From the NCBI RefSeq assembly GCF_022985175.1, contig NC_066877.1, positions 23,663,959-23,727,958 on the forward strand: a stretch of 64,000 bases of DNA, written 5' to 3'. Below the pieces are notes generated by a model. The model had not been told where the DNA came from. It was given only the letters and a program-made list of their open reading frames with translations, and did no database searches. A program made the position numbers and the translations under genes. Shown here piece after piece: positions 11,801-23,815 of this stretch. This stretch comes from Labeo rohita (taxonomy: Eukaryota > Chordata > Actinopteri > Cypriniformes > Cyprinidae). Positions within the stretch are counted from its first letter, which is position 1. The number at the start of each line of letters is the position of its first letter.

Positions 11801-12619
11801 TTTTAAACATGAATGTTTCGTTAACATTACAAATATCAAAAATAAAAAATAAAATAACGTCTTACTGACCCGAAACTTCTGAACGAAAGTCTGTTTTCCA
11901 CAAAAATATTAAGCAAAAACTGTTTTCAACATTGATAATAATATGAAATGTTTCTTGAGCAGCAAATCCGCATATTAGAATGATTCTGAAAGATCATGCA
12001 ACACTAAAGCTTGGAGTAATGACTGAAAATTTTAAAAACATTTTAAAAATTTTAAAGATTCCAAACATTTGAATGGAAGCTTTTAGTTCCGACATCATTT
12101 ACTTGAACATCTTGGCAAAATCAGCTCTAATGCATTAAATCTGGGCCTGTAACAGGAGACGAGACTGCAGAGGACAAGATGTGCCACCCAACCAGCTGTT
12201 AGAAATTCACTGTTTGGTATTCAAATACATCTGGGTTACTAAAATCTACAAATAAAGATCCACATGAAAGAATGCAAAAATAGAAACTCTGTATTAAAAT
12301 GACAATTTGAATGTCGAGATGCTCCAAAGATGCGGATGTTGCAGACAGAGACAACTCAAACATGGCCTCTGAAGGACAAGGTCAGTTCGCATCTTCATAG
12401 CCACGAAATAATTAACTTTAATCGGTAATACGAAGGGAAGGGGTTTATAAACTAGCGTGTACAACGACAGAGTGCGTTAAGACAAGCCAAGATGATGATA
12501 ATTCTCACCTGCAGCAGCAGTTTGACTCTCTCTATCGGTGCGACTGCAGTTTTGGAAATAGCCGCTGCGACCCCACCGGCCAAAAAGTCTTTAGCAAAAG
12601 AAAGTGCAGCATCAGCCAT
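8827..12619 (-). CDS. slc25a6: ADP/ATP translocase 3, mitochondrial inner-membrane carrier
   Basis: Four coding exons: 12509-12619, 11069-11555, 9074-9214 and 8827-8984. All junctions are GT-AG and the sum is 897 bp, giving 298 aa, the usual ANT length. The protein exchanges cytosolic ADP for matrix ATP across the inner mitochondrial membrane. Three carrier repeats are present with signatures PIERVK (28-33), PLDFAR (133-138) and PFDTVR (230-235). The nucleotide-carrier hallmark RRRMMM is at 235-240. The start MADAALSFAKDFLAGG matches the family N-terminus. SLC25A6 rather than SLC25A5 is chosen from the sequence ADIMYTGT in exon 4 and from the neighbours asmtl and p2ry8, which flank SLC25A6 in human. 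Intron 2, about 1.85 kb, is repeat-rich. A paralogue call (slc25a5) is the only realistic alternative. Confidence 0.95.
9655..10500. repeat. Diverged direct repeats in slc25a6 intron 2
   Basis: The motif TTCAAACAAGGCTTTGTCAA, followed by CAAAGTTT and TAGTAAAAC-type sequence, recurs near 9670, 9830, 10165 and 10290. The units are about 130-330 bp apart and strongly AT-rich. The copies are diverged direct repeats, not an exact satellite. Confidence 0.45.
10598..10978. repeat. Inverted-end element in slc25a6 intron 2
   Basis: GCGCTGGATGAAATAT near the left end pairs with ATTTCACCCAGGATTTTTAG at the right. TTAACTCAACTATTG pairs with CAATAGTTGAGTTAA, and TATTTCTTGCTTAAAATGAAC with GTTCATTTTAAACAAGAAATA. 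It looks like a short non-autonomous palindromic element adjoining the slc25a6 exon 2/intron 2 region. Confidence 0.6.
11600..12085. repeat. Diverged family A remnant in slc25a6 intron 1
   Basis: Segments such as ATCATTCTAATATGCTGAATT (about 11731) and the inverse GCATATTAGAATGATTCTGA (about 11970-11990) are the internal arms of the family A palindrome. The ends are degenerate (CTGACCCGAAACTTCTGAACG). Confidence 0.6.
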
Positions 12620-12790
12620 TGCGATAAAACTTACGCTCAGTGTATTACAAACACGATGTATTAAACGTGCCGGCAAAAGCAGGAGGTAGAGCTGAAAATG
12701 ATGGGGATGCTGCGGAGGACACACTGTGCTACTCTCGAGGGTTCTCGCGATATTTGCTCCCAAATCACTAGAGTCGAGTAAATACGCCGT
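12620..12790 (-). promoter_or_regulatory. slc25a6 5' untranslated region and promoter
   Basis: The 170 bp upstream of the start codon are more GC-rich than their flanks and include TTCTCGCGATAT (about 12743-12754), close to the TCTCGCGAGA core-promoter motif. No in-frame exon precedes the ATG. The transcription start is not determined. Confidence 0.4.
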
Positions 12791-13271
12791 GTACATTTTC
12801 ATGACTTGCTGTAACTAGTAACTGATTAATAACTTTATAATTAATTGTCCATTATATAATGTTAGTTAATATTCTGATTGATTAAATATTATTCCATTCT
12901 AAAAGAGATTTACCTATATACAAAATCGGTGTTGATTCATCTGAAAGCTAAACAAATAAGCATTCCACTGATGTATGGTTTGTTAGGATAGAACAATATT
13001 TGGCAGAGAACTATTTTTAAAAATCTGTAATCTGAGGGTGCAAAAACATCTAAATAAAACTAGCTCAAGACAAGAACAATAGTTTGATTCAAAAGCATAT
13101 TTAATTCAATATACAACAGTCTCTGTAATCAACAGTAATCATGTACAAATATTTTTTTTTCTGCTTTTAGGTCAGAAACATTCAGAATTTGAATACAGCT
13201 AAAACATTTTGTACAGTTAATGAACTAGAACAAGTCAGCTGTAGTGTTTCCAAAATGCTGTAGTGATTATA
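12791..13271. other. Short slc25a6-asmtl intergenic spacer with a family C fragment
   Basis: AT-rich spacer. Positions about 12935-13050 (CATTCCACTGATGTATGGTT, then GTAATCTGAGGGTGCAAAAA) are a fragment of the family C repeat. A minus-strand ATTAAA (complement 13100-13105) could serve as the asmtl polyadenylation signal, about 170 nt past the stop. Confidence 0.45.
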
Positions 13272-14917
13272 TCACTCAAGTTCTGCAGTCTCAGTGGATG
13301 CTGAAGAACAGCCTAGTAGTGTTCTTTTGTCATTTGGGTCTTCTTTTACAAATAGCATGGCATCCAGCAGGTTGTCTGTGTGTTTGATGTGTTTGGGAGT
13401 GAAGCCATGCTTCTCCAGTAAGTCGTTGTATTCACTGGTGCTCCTTTGTTTTCCTTCTGTCATACTGAGGGCCTGCAACAGGGCTCGGCTTGGCCTTTTC
13501 CTCTCCTCATCCAGGAAGATCTCAGACACCAAAAGTCCACAACCTGATTGGCAGCAATACATTCATAAATCAAACATTTAACAGTATTTTTTATGACCTT
13601 GGGATGTTTACAATTCAAAATACTGTTAAGGAACTGGTCATTTTAAAGCAGAGTTCATTCTGTATAAATCAGTTAGGCCTGGAATTTACAATCTGGGATG
13701 AAGATAAAGAAGATATCCCCAGGTGATAAAAGAAGATACCCCCAGGTGCCTCAAGGGGGCGCTATGGGTCCATTTGCAAAGTCATCATATTAGAGTGTTC
13801 TTGGCGTCGAAAAGTTCAGGCTTACACATCAAGAATTTAATAATGTCACTTTTTAAAGCACTTACCTGGTGTGCATATTTTGGACAGTTTACTCAATAAT
13901 ACATGAAGTTTCTCATCAGACCAATCGTGGAGGATTCGTGCGAGAATATACAGGTCTGCTTTAGGCAGGTCATCTGTGAAGAAATCACCTATCGTGCAAA
14001 TAAACAGCAAGATGAGAATTTAAGAACTTAATAAGGCCTTTTGCACATTACTCAGAATGTATTGTATATGAAACAAAAACACTGTAAAATTCTATATCTT
14101 AAATGTTCATATAAAGTCTTCACTGACCTGCAACAAATGACACTCTGTCATCATTTTCTTTAGGCTGAAAATAGCGTCTCATCTCAATGACTTGTGGCAA
14201 GTCAAATACAATGACTGACAGTCCAGGATGGGCTTTTGTAAACTCGTATGCCATGGCACCAGTGCAACCTGTGTGAGAACAGAATGCTTTTCTAACATGC
14301 TTATACCATAAAATAGATATATTTCATATCTCTAGACTACATTTTAAAAGTCTGGGGTTGGTAAGATTTTTTGATGTTTTTTGAAAGAAGTCTCTTATGC
14401 TCAACAAAGCTGCATTTACAGTATTTGATCAAAAATACAATAAAACAGTAATACTGTTTTGAAATATTAGCATTTAAAATAACTGTTTTCTAGTTTAATA
14501 CATTTAAAATGTAATTTATTCCTGTGATGGTGAAGCTGAATTTTCAGCAACTACTGCTCCAGTCTTCAGTGTCTCACGATCCTTCAGAAATCATTCTAAT
14601 ATGCTGATTTGATGCTCATTCATATTATCAGCATGTGCTGCTTAATATTTTTGTGGAAACTATAAAAATATTTTTTAAAGAATTCTTTGATGAATAGAAA
14701 GTTAAAAAAAATAGCACAGAATAGAAACAAATTGTAAATGTCCTTACTGTTACTTTGTATCAATTTAATGCATCCTTGTTAAATTAAAAAGCATTATTTT
14801 CTTTTTCTTTTTTAAATAATCTTACTGAGCCTAAAATTTTAAAAGACAGTGTATATTTATTTCATGTCAATATTTTATATATGAAGATGCAAAAGCCTCT
14901 AAATCCATCTGACGTTT

Positions 14918-14958
<41 letters not shown>

Positions 14959-17900
14959 CCATAAGGTGGCTGACTATTTTGGCAGAAAATAATTTGTAGT
15001 CCTAAATTTATTTCAGGTCAATATTTTATATATGACGTTTCCATCTGACGTTTATATATATATAATTTGTATATAATATATATGTATAAAATAATTTGTA
15101 GTCCTAAGTTTAGGTCAAAGCAGGTAAAGAGAACAAACAGGATACAATAAATACAGATGTCCTTGGCATATAAAGCCCCTGAGAGAAGTGGTAATAAGCA
15201 GCATACATAATTTGCATAACAAGCTTGCAACTCCTTTTCAGATAAGCATGCGCTGGAGAACAAACTCTTTCAGAATATTATTATGCATGCACTGTGCTCT
15301 AGTGAAATTTCAAATTATGCAAGACAGCAGAGGGACGGTGGTTTCTGCACATCTTATCTTTGCACTCTCGCGGTCAGTAGCTCACATCTAAATGGGAAGT
15401 CAGCAACGCAATGTTTTGATCTGTTTTTTTTTTTAATGTCACGCAATTTTTTTCATGAGTGGGGAATGTTGAATAATCCCGAATGCTAGAAAAAAGCTGA
15501 GAGAATATGCTCTTTTATTGATTGTTTTTTTTAATCTATATTTGAATTAAACAAATATTATTTTCATTTCTGTTGTATATTTTATTTTATTTTTGTGACT
15601 TTAAAATTTACTTGACTTTTGAAATGACCTGATATAATCAATTTCAGGTGATCTGCAAAAAAGAAAAAAGGTTATGGACTGTATTTGATTAATCAGTATA
15701 TCATTAATTTAGTAACCTAAAAAGGAACCAAATAATAGCCTTTATTTTACCACCTGTCTCTATTTTTGAGGGAAAAATCATTAACCTCCAATATCGCAGG
15801 CTGTTTTATAGGGAGAAAGATCAAACGCTGTTGCCACATCTTTTCCCGTCACCCTTGCGATGCTGTGCATTGCATCCATGAATCGCAGCTTAACTTCATC
15901 TTTACTGTAGTAGGCATCCTAGAAAACAACAAAACAGTTCTACTTAGATCTAAAATGTCAATAGCTTTTGAAAATGCATGATTCATAGGTGATATATGCA
16001 GACGTGCGTTTACCTGAAACACATCCTCACTCTTCTTCCCAAAAGCTCGCTCATGTTGGCTGGTGCCCTCCCTGACAGCATTCTCTAGATGACTGAAGAG
16101 AGGCCACACCATATCATTGCAGTGGAGAATGTATCCATGCAGAGACTCTGGGCTGTTCGATACTAGGAAGCAATTGGCCTGTTCTGTATTTCTATACACT
16201 GCAATAGACAATAAACAATGTTACATTGACAGTCCACCTCCAGACATGACAATAAAAAGAACATATAACAGAAATCAGTAGGAGGAAATGTATGCATGCG
16301 ATTGCCTCGCATCAAGGAACAGAGAAGGTGCTTGTAAGTTAAACAATGAGCTTTGAGAGGTTTCAGATCTCACATTTAGGGAAACCACATGCAATTTCTA
16401 CGACAGTAACACCATCTGTGAGTAAAATGGCAGTACATAAATCTTACCATTTGTATTTTGCTGTTTGACCGTTTTTAGAAGCCCTAAAGAGACAGCAGCT
16501 TCCAAAAGCCTCTCAGTGCCTAAAACAGAGGCGTTGATTTGGCCAGCTACCTCTTCTAATGTCAGACCGTTAGAGCTGTTCAATACATCAAACACCTTCA
16601 GTTTGGATGCTGTGAATAGAGTCTGATAAACAAATGCATTGCAGAACAGTTACCACCAGTTCCCCATTGGTATATCACGCAAAGCGTTTGTATTTTAATG
16701 ATCTGTGTATAAATGAATGCACTGACACTATATTACTTAAATTAAGTTAAAACATTAAAGTTGCAGTTCACACAAAAGTCAAAATTCTGTCATTATTTAC
16801 TCGCTCATGTGTTGGTCTAAACCTACACTACCAGTCAAACGTTTTTGAACAGTAAGATTTTTTTTTTCCCCCCAAAGAGTTCTATTCTGCTCACCAAGCC
16901 TGCATTTTCCAAACTACAGAGAAAGCAGTAATATTTTATAAGCAGTAAAACTTTCAATTTAAATATGTTTTAAAATGTAATTTATTCCTGTGATCAAAGC
17001 TAAATTTTTAGCCTCATTACTCCAGTCTTCAGTGTCACATGATCCTTCAGAAATCATTCTAATATGCTAATATGCATTCTAATATGCTAGGATTCTTTGA
17101 TAAATAAGAAATTAATACTTTTATTTAGCAAGGATGCTTTTAAATTGATCAAAAGTGATGATAAAGACATTTGTAATGTTTCAAACTCAGCTCTACTACT
17201 GTTTCTACTAGCTGTTTGTAACATAATAAGTATAATAATATTTTTTTTAGCAGCAAATCAGAATATTATAATGATTTCTGAAGCATCATGAGTAATGATG
17301 CTAAAAAATCAGCTTTGAAATTACAGGAATAAATTACATTTTAAAACATATTCAAATAGAAAACAGATATTTTAAATACTAAAAATATTTCAAAATTGTG
17401 CTGTTTTTGTTGTACTTTGAATCACATAAATGCAGGCTTGGTGAGCAGAATAGATGTCTTTAAAAAAAACATCAAAAATCTCACTGTTCAAAAACTTTTG
17501 ACTGGTAGTGTATATGCTTTACATTTTGAGGAGAATTTTTACCAAAATTGCACTCTGGCATAAGCAGAAAAGTCATAAACCATAGAAGTGTGTGTGTGTG
17601 TGTGTGTTTAACTATTCCTTAAAATTTAAAGAACCTAATCATGACTACCTTCGAAGCTTTGAACCCATCCAGTAAGCTGATGATACTGTGGGGGACGTCC
17701 TGTCTGCTGCACTTGGGACACTCCGGCCCAATCACATTCTGTTCTTGCATAGACGTGCTACTTCCATCTTTACCATTTTCCAGTAGCTCAACCTCCCCGT
17801 TTGCAGCACCTTTAGACAGGCTGTTAACCAATGTACAAGCCTCATCCGATTCCCGTTTGACCTTGTGGGCTGGACTTTCAGGTGGGCTGTTAAAAATCAA

Positions 17901-19265
17901 TCCCAGCTGCTTGCAGAAGTGGTTAAGAGGGAAGCCTACCACATTAAGAAAATCTCCTTGCACATACTCAACCAACATGCCACCCAAAGCCTGGATCCCA
18001 TAACCACCAGCCTTGTCCCTGTCAAGCACAGATAAATCTTGTCAGTCTCATCACTGATAAGATTCTCCATGGCAGGCAAAACGCTAGAGTACAGAAAACG
18101 GATTTATTTACTCAAAGTGGACAAAAAATACTTTGTTGAATTTTCCCTTGTCATTTTCAACACGTCAAAGCAAACACAAAAATGACCAACTCAACAAAGG
18201 TCCAAATTCCACAGGTTCAACAAGTTCAAATTTGCTCAGCATGCTCAGAAAATGTGATCACCACCTGCAATGCATTTAACATATGAAAATCAACACATTA
18301 ACTCACATGGGCTCTCCACTGTTGATGTATTCCCAGAGCATCTCCTCAGATAATTCTGCAAATTTAACTTTAGTCTCTTCATAAAAATCAACGACTTTGA
18401 AGTCTGTATCTGACCCTGCAAAGAAGGATGTTTAGTCTATTTTACAGATACAAGACTTTAAATGTAAAAAAAATACATTAAACATTCACATACCTCTCTT
18501 GTCATGGCAGAGCACAATAGCTACACCTGTGAAGACGCTATGTTCCTTACCACTCAGCCTGAAATACATTCATTTCAACATATTTCAGTTTCTGCATCAG
18601 TGCAATATCCACCACACTTAAGACAAAAAAGAAAAAACAATGCACCTAGACAACATGCGGTAAGCATCTTGTTTATCCGTAGGCTTCTCCAAGATCAAGC
18701 CATCAACTGTCTGAGGAAAAAAAAAACACATTTAAAAAGGCAGTTTTCAGGACAGAATATCATATGCACAGTTCATTACAATATACAGTTACTTACCACA
18801 ACAGTGTCTGCTCCAATTACAATATCTGGAGTTTTCAAGTGTTTCTGAAAATTCAGCACATATACAGTTATACAGAATAAAAGAAACATTGTCAGAAACT
18901 AAAATGCAGACAACAGCTGCTTTCTCACATACAGAAACATGCAACTTACAAATGGCATTCGGTGAGCCACTTCCAAAGCCTTTTGTTTGGCTGTTTCCAC
19001 TGCATAGTCATATGGGTTCTTAAACAAGGATTTGTCCAATGTTTCTTTAAACCAAGAAGGAACCACTTCGAATCGTAAACCCTGCCTCATCAATCCAGAA
19101 GAGGAAAAGAGAAAGCACTGATTATTCAAAGATCATTGCCCATGCAAAAACCTAAAAAAACCCCAAACTTACAGCATTAGATAAAATCTCCAGACGTCGT
19201 GGAGATGCGCTTGCCAGGACAACAAGCTTCCCACTCAGCTTGGATATTACTGGACTTAACAGCAT
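13272..19265 (-). CDS. asmtl: Acetylserotonin O-methyltransferase-like protein (Maf domain plus methyltransferase)
   Basis: Thirteen coding exons: 19173-19265, 18950-19081, 18797-18844, 18646-18710, 18494-18558, 18307-18415, 17649-18018, 16448-16622, 16014-16198, 15786-15918, 14128-14268, 13866-13988, 13272-13543. They total 1911 bp and 636 aa (human about 621). Residues 1 to about 210 form a Maf-type nucleotide pyrophosphatase domain with SASPRR near the start, GADTVV, LSGKEHSVFTGV and DKAGGYGIQ. The human Maf domain is known to hydrolyse non-canonical or pyrimidine nucleoside triphosphates. A charged linker (CPKCSR at its end) leads to a dimerisation helix region and an O-methyltransferase fold with the SAM-binding DIGGCTGA (about 456-463) and ILHDW (524-528). 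No methyltransferase activity is established for the family. Exon 10 uses the weak donor GTTAAT. The ATG is preceded by an acceptor at 19304, so a non-coding first exon is expected. Confidence 0.95.
14345..14852. repeat. Family A copy in asmtl intron 10
   Basis: The body is recognisable (AAGAAGTCTCTTATGCTCAAC, AATCATTCTAATATGCTGATT, GAATAGAAAGTTAAAAAAAA) with degraded ends (left AAAAGTCTGGGGTTGGTAAG, right TTACTGAGCCTAAAATTTT). It lies just downstream of exon 11 in transcript order reversed, within the intron between exons 10 and 11. Confidence 0.7.
14921..15090. repeat. (TA)n microsatellite cluster
   Basis: About 16 TA units occur at 14922-14954. A second TA-rich run is at 15050-15090 inside a locally duplicated segment: ATATTTTATATATGA and CATCTGACGTTT occur on both sides. 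Confidence 0.8.
16824..17513. repeat. Complete family A palindromic element in asmtl intron 7
   Basis: The left end TACACTACCAGTCAAACG and right end ACTTTTGACTGGTAGTGTA are inverted. The arms pair along most of the length (AATTTATTCCTGTGATCAAAG against the inverse near 17310-17340). It is a good reference copy for the family in this window. No coding frame. Confidence 0.85.
17588..17607. repeat. Short (TG)n microsatellite
   Basis: Ten TG units in asmtl intron 7, between the family A element and exon 7. A similar run is at 22495-22514. Confidence 0.9.
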
Positions 19266-19718
19266 GTTACACCTCTCTTTTCTTTCACTTCCAGAAATCT
19301 ATCCTGGAAATCAAGAGAAACGCTAAATGCATGTTAAAATCTGCTTGTTTAGTACCTGCTTATACAGCACATTAATAATTGCATGTTTTGAACCAGCAAA
19401 AGTCTATGTTCTAAGAGACAGCAACCTCGATAATGGTTAAGGCCAGTTTGACTACAATTTGGACAGGTTATTATTGCCTTATCGTGGTTTTTTGAAACAG
19501 AAAATATCAGCTTTCTAAGAAAAAGGATACATGCACAGTGTGATTGCATTAAGAGTGTATTTACTTAGTGTAACTAGTTACACAGCAGTGTATACCTGGC
19601 GTGACGAAGAACGCCATTCATTTATTCATGTTTTATTTTTTACATTAATACAGTTAAAAACGACACATATCTAAAGTATGTAAATATTAATATATCTTTA
19701 TTCTTTTCAAGCATTTAC

Positions 19719-19850
19719 CTGGAAAGCCTTGTTCCACTCAACTCTTTGCGCTTCCCGAAACGCACTGTGCACTGACAGCCGGAATCCTGAAGAGGCGGAG
19801 TCTACCACGCACATGCGCGGTTACGTAATGTAAGAGCGTCACATACTTTT
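19719..19850 (-). promoter_or_regulatory. asmtl non-coding first exon and promoter
   Basis: On the minus strand the segment ending GGCTTTCCAG at 19719 is followed by the donor GTAAATGC. The matching acceptor TTGATTTCCAG lies at 19304, 38 nt upstream of the asmtl ATG. The sequence 19740-19850 is CpG-containing (GCGCTTCCCG, CATGCGCGG), in contrast to its AT-rich flanks. The transcription start is not fixed. Confidence 0.5.
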
Positions 19851-20211
19851 GCGTTGCCACGTTCAGGGAGTGTAGATTAGAAAATTGACTGTTGCTTTTA
19901 AAACTACGGCACTAGTATCGTCATGACAAAAGGTACCAATATTATATAAAATATAAAATGTTACATCAGTAGTTCAATTCGGATTTACACTCAGAACTAG
20001 GTTCAAGATATTGTATTGGCATGGTATAAGAGTAGGCTTTGCATTGAAAAAATTCTTTCCGTAGAGGAGAGTGGGATGCAAGGAGTCAGTGAGTGTCGCC
20101 GTGTTTAATCTAACTTTATTAAGTATATTGTCTACATGGCAGATAAAATACATTTTAAAGCCAAAAACACACTTCAGGTATATTTCACAAGTGTATTTAT
20201 AAAATACAAGC

Positions 20212-21861
20212 AGAGCTGGGTAGTAACTGATTACATGTAATCTGGATTATGAAATCAGATTCCAAAAAATTTCCAAAAAAAGAAGTCCACTTCCAAAAAA
20301 AATATTCACATATAATGTACTCACCAGTGTTGGGGGTAACGCATTACATGTAACACGACTTACGTAATATTATTACTTTTTCCAAGTAACTAGTAAAGTA
20401 ACGCATTACTTTTCAATTAACTTTTTTTAAAATTTTTATTGATTAAAAGAGAAAAACGGGAGCAAGATTAGTTCTAGAATAAATGTGAACATGCATTAAC
20501 TCTTCTCACTCACAAAAAACAAATTCAGTATTCCTCAAAATGAATGAAAACAGTGAAATTCAACTCAGAATATCATGCAAACCTGCAACAATTAAATATG
20601 TTAAATAATACAAATATTCTTTATGCATTTAATCCAGTTTTATTAACCAATGTCTTTGCTGCCGACCTTCGATGATCCAATTTAGCCATACTAATGAGCA
20701 AAAATTACTTAAGATAATCTAACATCTGTTTTCCTTATTTTTATGTCTCGAGAGTTTTTTTTTTTTTTTTCTTGCGGTCTACTGTACAGACGTGACTCGA
20801 TTTTGAACTTCCAAAATGCAGTTTAAATGTGACTTTAAATGATCCCAAATGCGGTTGTTAACGATCCCAGCTGAGGAAGAAGGGTCTTATCTAGCGAAAC
20901 GATTGGTTATTTTCATTAAAAAATATATATATATAAATATAAATATAAAAAAATAAATATACTTTTTAATCTCAAATGCTGGTCTCGTCTTGCTCACCCT
21001 GTGTATTCTGACTCAAGACAGTTAGGGTATGTCGAAAAACTCCAAAACTTCAAAAATCATTTCAAAATCATCCTACATCACAGCAGAAGTACCGACACAG
21101 TCTTTGCAAAGTGAACATGCAAAGAAGGTCAAACACTCTTAACAAAAAAAGGTAAAACAGTGATATAGGACAATTTTTGAAGTTGAGGGAGAACATGAGA
21201 TGGGAGTTTTTCGACATACCCTAACTGTGATGAACCGGAAAAAAACAATCCAAACAATCGTTTGACAAAGCGATTATGACAAACATGTTAAAATGCATAA
21301 ATTCACATTTTTGTCATCTGATCCTCTTTTACCTAATATATTTAATTGGAAGTACGCCTGAGATTTTCAAATAAATATTTTTATAATTAAGTATAACATT
21401 TGCATGTTCATGTTTCTCTGACATTGGTTATGGTCACATGACATGCAGGTAAACAAATAAAATATTAAATTTTTTATGTAAGTCCTTTCTTTTGATTGGT
21501 TTTAAAATGATCCATTTTAATGATTCAATTTCATTTTTATTATTTTACATTTTTATGATTTTTTAAATTATTATCGTTTTATTAGATTCATAAACCCCGC
21601 TGCAGTTTCTTCACAATCCTTTGACATAATGTAATGTTTAAGGCACTTCATGTCGCTAGTAACAATGAATGTATTATATCTTCTCACAATTTCTATTTAA
21701 ATCAGTGCGAGAAATTAGGTCAAAATTAATCTAAAAGTAAGCTTGTAGTCAGATTATATTACCTAAAATATTTAATGTAATGGATTATGTAAATACAATT
21801 TTTGTTATGCAATTTGTAATCAGTAGCGGATTACAGTTTGTAAGTAATCTACATAGCTCTG
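20212..21861. repeat. Nested repeat: GAGCTGGGTAGTAACTGATT element holding a family B remnant
   Basis: The outer ends AGAGCTGGGTAGTAACTGAT (left) and TAAGTAATCTACATAGCTCT (right) are inverted, with GATTACATGTAATC-type sequence beside the left end. Inside, a family B left arm starts at 20280 (GAAGTCCACTTCC). It is broken at 20325 by a third sequence (GTGTTGGGGGTAACGCATTA) and resumes near 20795 (GATTTTGAACTTCCAAAATG), running to about 21235 (CATACCCTAACTG). Between 21290 and 21861 the outer element continues. No gene lies in this interval. Confidence 0.6.
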
Positions 21862-23815
21862 AATACAAGGATGCTCGTAAATGATCTAGATTAAGATTAC
21901 TCAAACATGTATAAATAAAGCATTTTTCTCAAAACGATAGCTGTGGGCTAAGATGAGATGAGTTGCTCACCTACAATAATAGTAACCCTTCAAATGCAAG
22001 ACACTTAAAACAAAACTTAAAAACAAAAAATAAATAAAGCATTTCTTAAAATTGTCAGTTTTTTATAAACCTTCTCATTACAGGTTTGTGAATATCTTAA
22101 AAATAAAAACTCTGTTTATATTTTTATTTAAAATACAAATGGGTAGTCCCCAGTGACTCAACATAATTATTGATATGATGCAGCTTACCACTAAAATTAC
22201 ACCAACTGTTTTCATATTTCTAAGTAGGGTGACCATACATCCTCTTTTTCCTGGCTGGGATTACCCAAAATATTTGGGTTTTGGTTTTGTTTCCTTTGTT
22301 TTTATACTTGATGACAGTGAAAAGTAGTTTGACCAGAGTATGCAGGCATTGTTCGCCATAGTGTACGAGAGGGCGTGATCTTTGGTGATTTTAGATGATT
22401 TTTAAATCCTAGGTCAAAAGTGAACATATTAAGTCATACTTCTAATTTCAGTTTATAGCAAGGCATCCATATGTAACCTAATGTAAAATAATATTTGTGT
22501 GTGTGTGTGTGTGTGAATAAATGTTGCTTCTTAAATGTTGCAACTTAAAAACATATCCCACTCCCATACAAATTGATAAATGCATCTGTTATAGAAAGTT
22601 ATATCTCTCACTTGAACCATAACGTCACCTGTCGTAGTGCACTTTGAAGTGGCGTTTGCAAACTGCTTTGTTTCCTTTATGTGCATTGCACTAGCCATTT
22701 TCTTTAGCATTGAGTTGAATACTTCACATTGGTCTGAGACCACTAAATCCATTTCCTGGAAGCTAGTTTATTTCCACTGAGGTTTATTTGCACTGATTCT
22801 TTTTTACTTCTGAAAAGTTCCATTTGTTCAGGACATGCACTTTTGCACAGTACTTCGCTTGACATGCCATAGTTCTCAGTTTGAAAGGAACTAAAAAAAA
22901 ATTTTGACCTCACTGTGACATGTCTGTGGTAGATGTTCTCAGAACAATTAGCCTAACAAAAAAAAGACATTTGGTGGTCGTAACATTGATTTTGTTGAGT
23001 AAGCCATATTTAATCTTAGAATAACAATGATTACAAAGTCAATTTGGTTAGATTTATTTATTTTAAAAAAAAAAACATTACAAAATAAATGCCCCTATAT
23101 GACTGTATATGTGCCCCTATATGTGTAATTTGCTACCACAGATATGTAATGCCAACAATAAAAACAAATAAGAAACATGTAAAAAAAATAATAATAATAA
23201 TAATAATAATACAAGGCACATTATAAACAGCATAAGTAAAATAAATATTAAAACAGTTTGGCTCATAGAAAAGAAAATGAATTCTTAACTGCTAAACAAT
23301 AAATGCTTTATCACAGTATAAAAATATTTCACAGATCTGACATATATAGCTGCCACAATAAGTATTTGTACCTTTTCAGTCAGATCAGAAATGACTGAAG
23401 TTGCTGCTAAGTTTAACCACACATTACTGTACAAAAAATATGCCGAGTTACAGTGAGAAGGAACTTGGGCGCCTGATACCAGAAAAAAACAAAGATACAC
23501 AACATCACGCGCCCTGAATGCATGTGAGCAGCATGCTTTTCCTCAGCTGCTCAGCCAGGAAATCAAAATAGAACAAAAGCGAAATGCTACTAAACAATAA
23601 CAAGAAAACAATGTGGGAAGTGGTCCTTCCTATGACTTTGCATCAGATATATTATGAAAACTACAAAACGTGTGAGAGATGTGGCCTAGCGGTTAGCGCT
23701 TGTGCTATGACTCATTTAACAGTGCTCATGTGGCCGCTGCAAACCTGAAACGTGACATCCAATATCTTCTTGCTTCTAAAATAAAAACAACAGAAACTAA
23801 ATATAACATCAAATG
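21862..23815. other. Gene-free stretch; includes likely p2ry8 3' untranslated region
   Basis: AT-rich sequence with a GT microsatellite (22495-22514) and an (AAT)n run (23190-23209). Minus-strand AATAAA signals (complement at 23053-23058) could end a p2ry8 transcript about 760 nt past the stop. The minus-strand frame 22531-22752 has no family I recognise and no matching second exon. Confidence 0.4.
23680..23765 (+). repeat. Possible degenerate tRNA-derived fragment
   Basis: GATGTGGCCTAGCGGTTAGC resembles the 5' half of a tRNA with an A-box-like TAGCGGTTAGCG. No B-box (GGTTCGANTCC) follows at the expected distance and no cloverleaf can be folded by eye, so a decayed SINE head is more likely than a tRNA gene. 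Confidence 0.25.

Noticed and set aside
22531..22752. Minus-strand frame starting MDLVVSDQCEVFNSMLKKM, followed by a donor-like GTGAGA
   Set aside because: No family recognised, no upstream or downstream partner exon and no promoter signal; kept as an open frame only.
23680..23765. tRNA gene
   Set aside because: It has an A-box-like segment but no B-box and no foldable cloverleaf.
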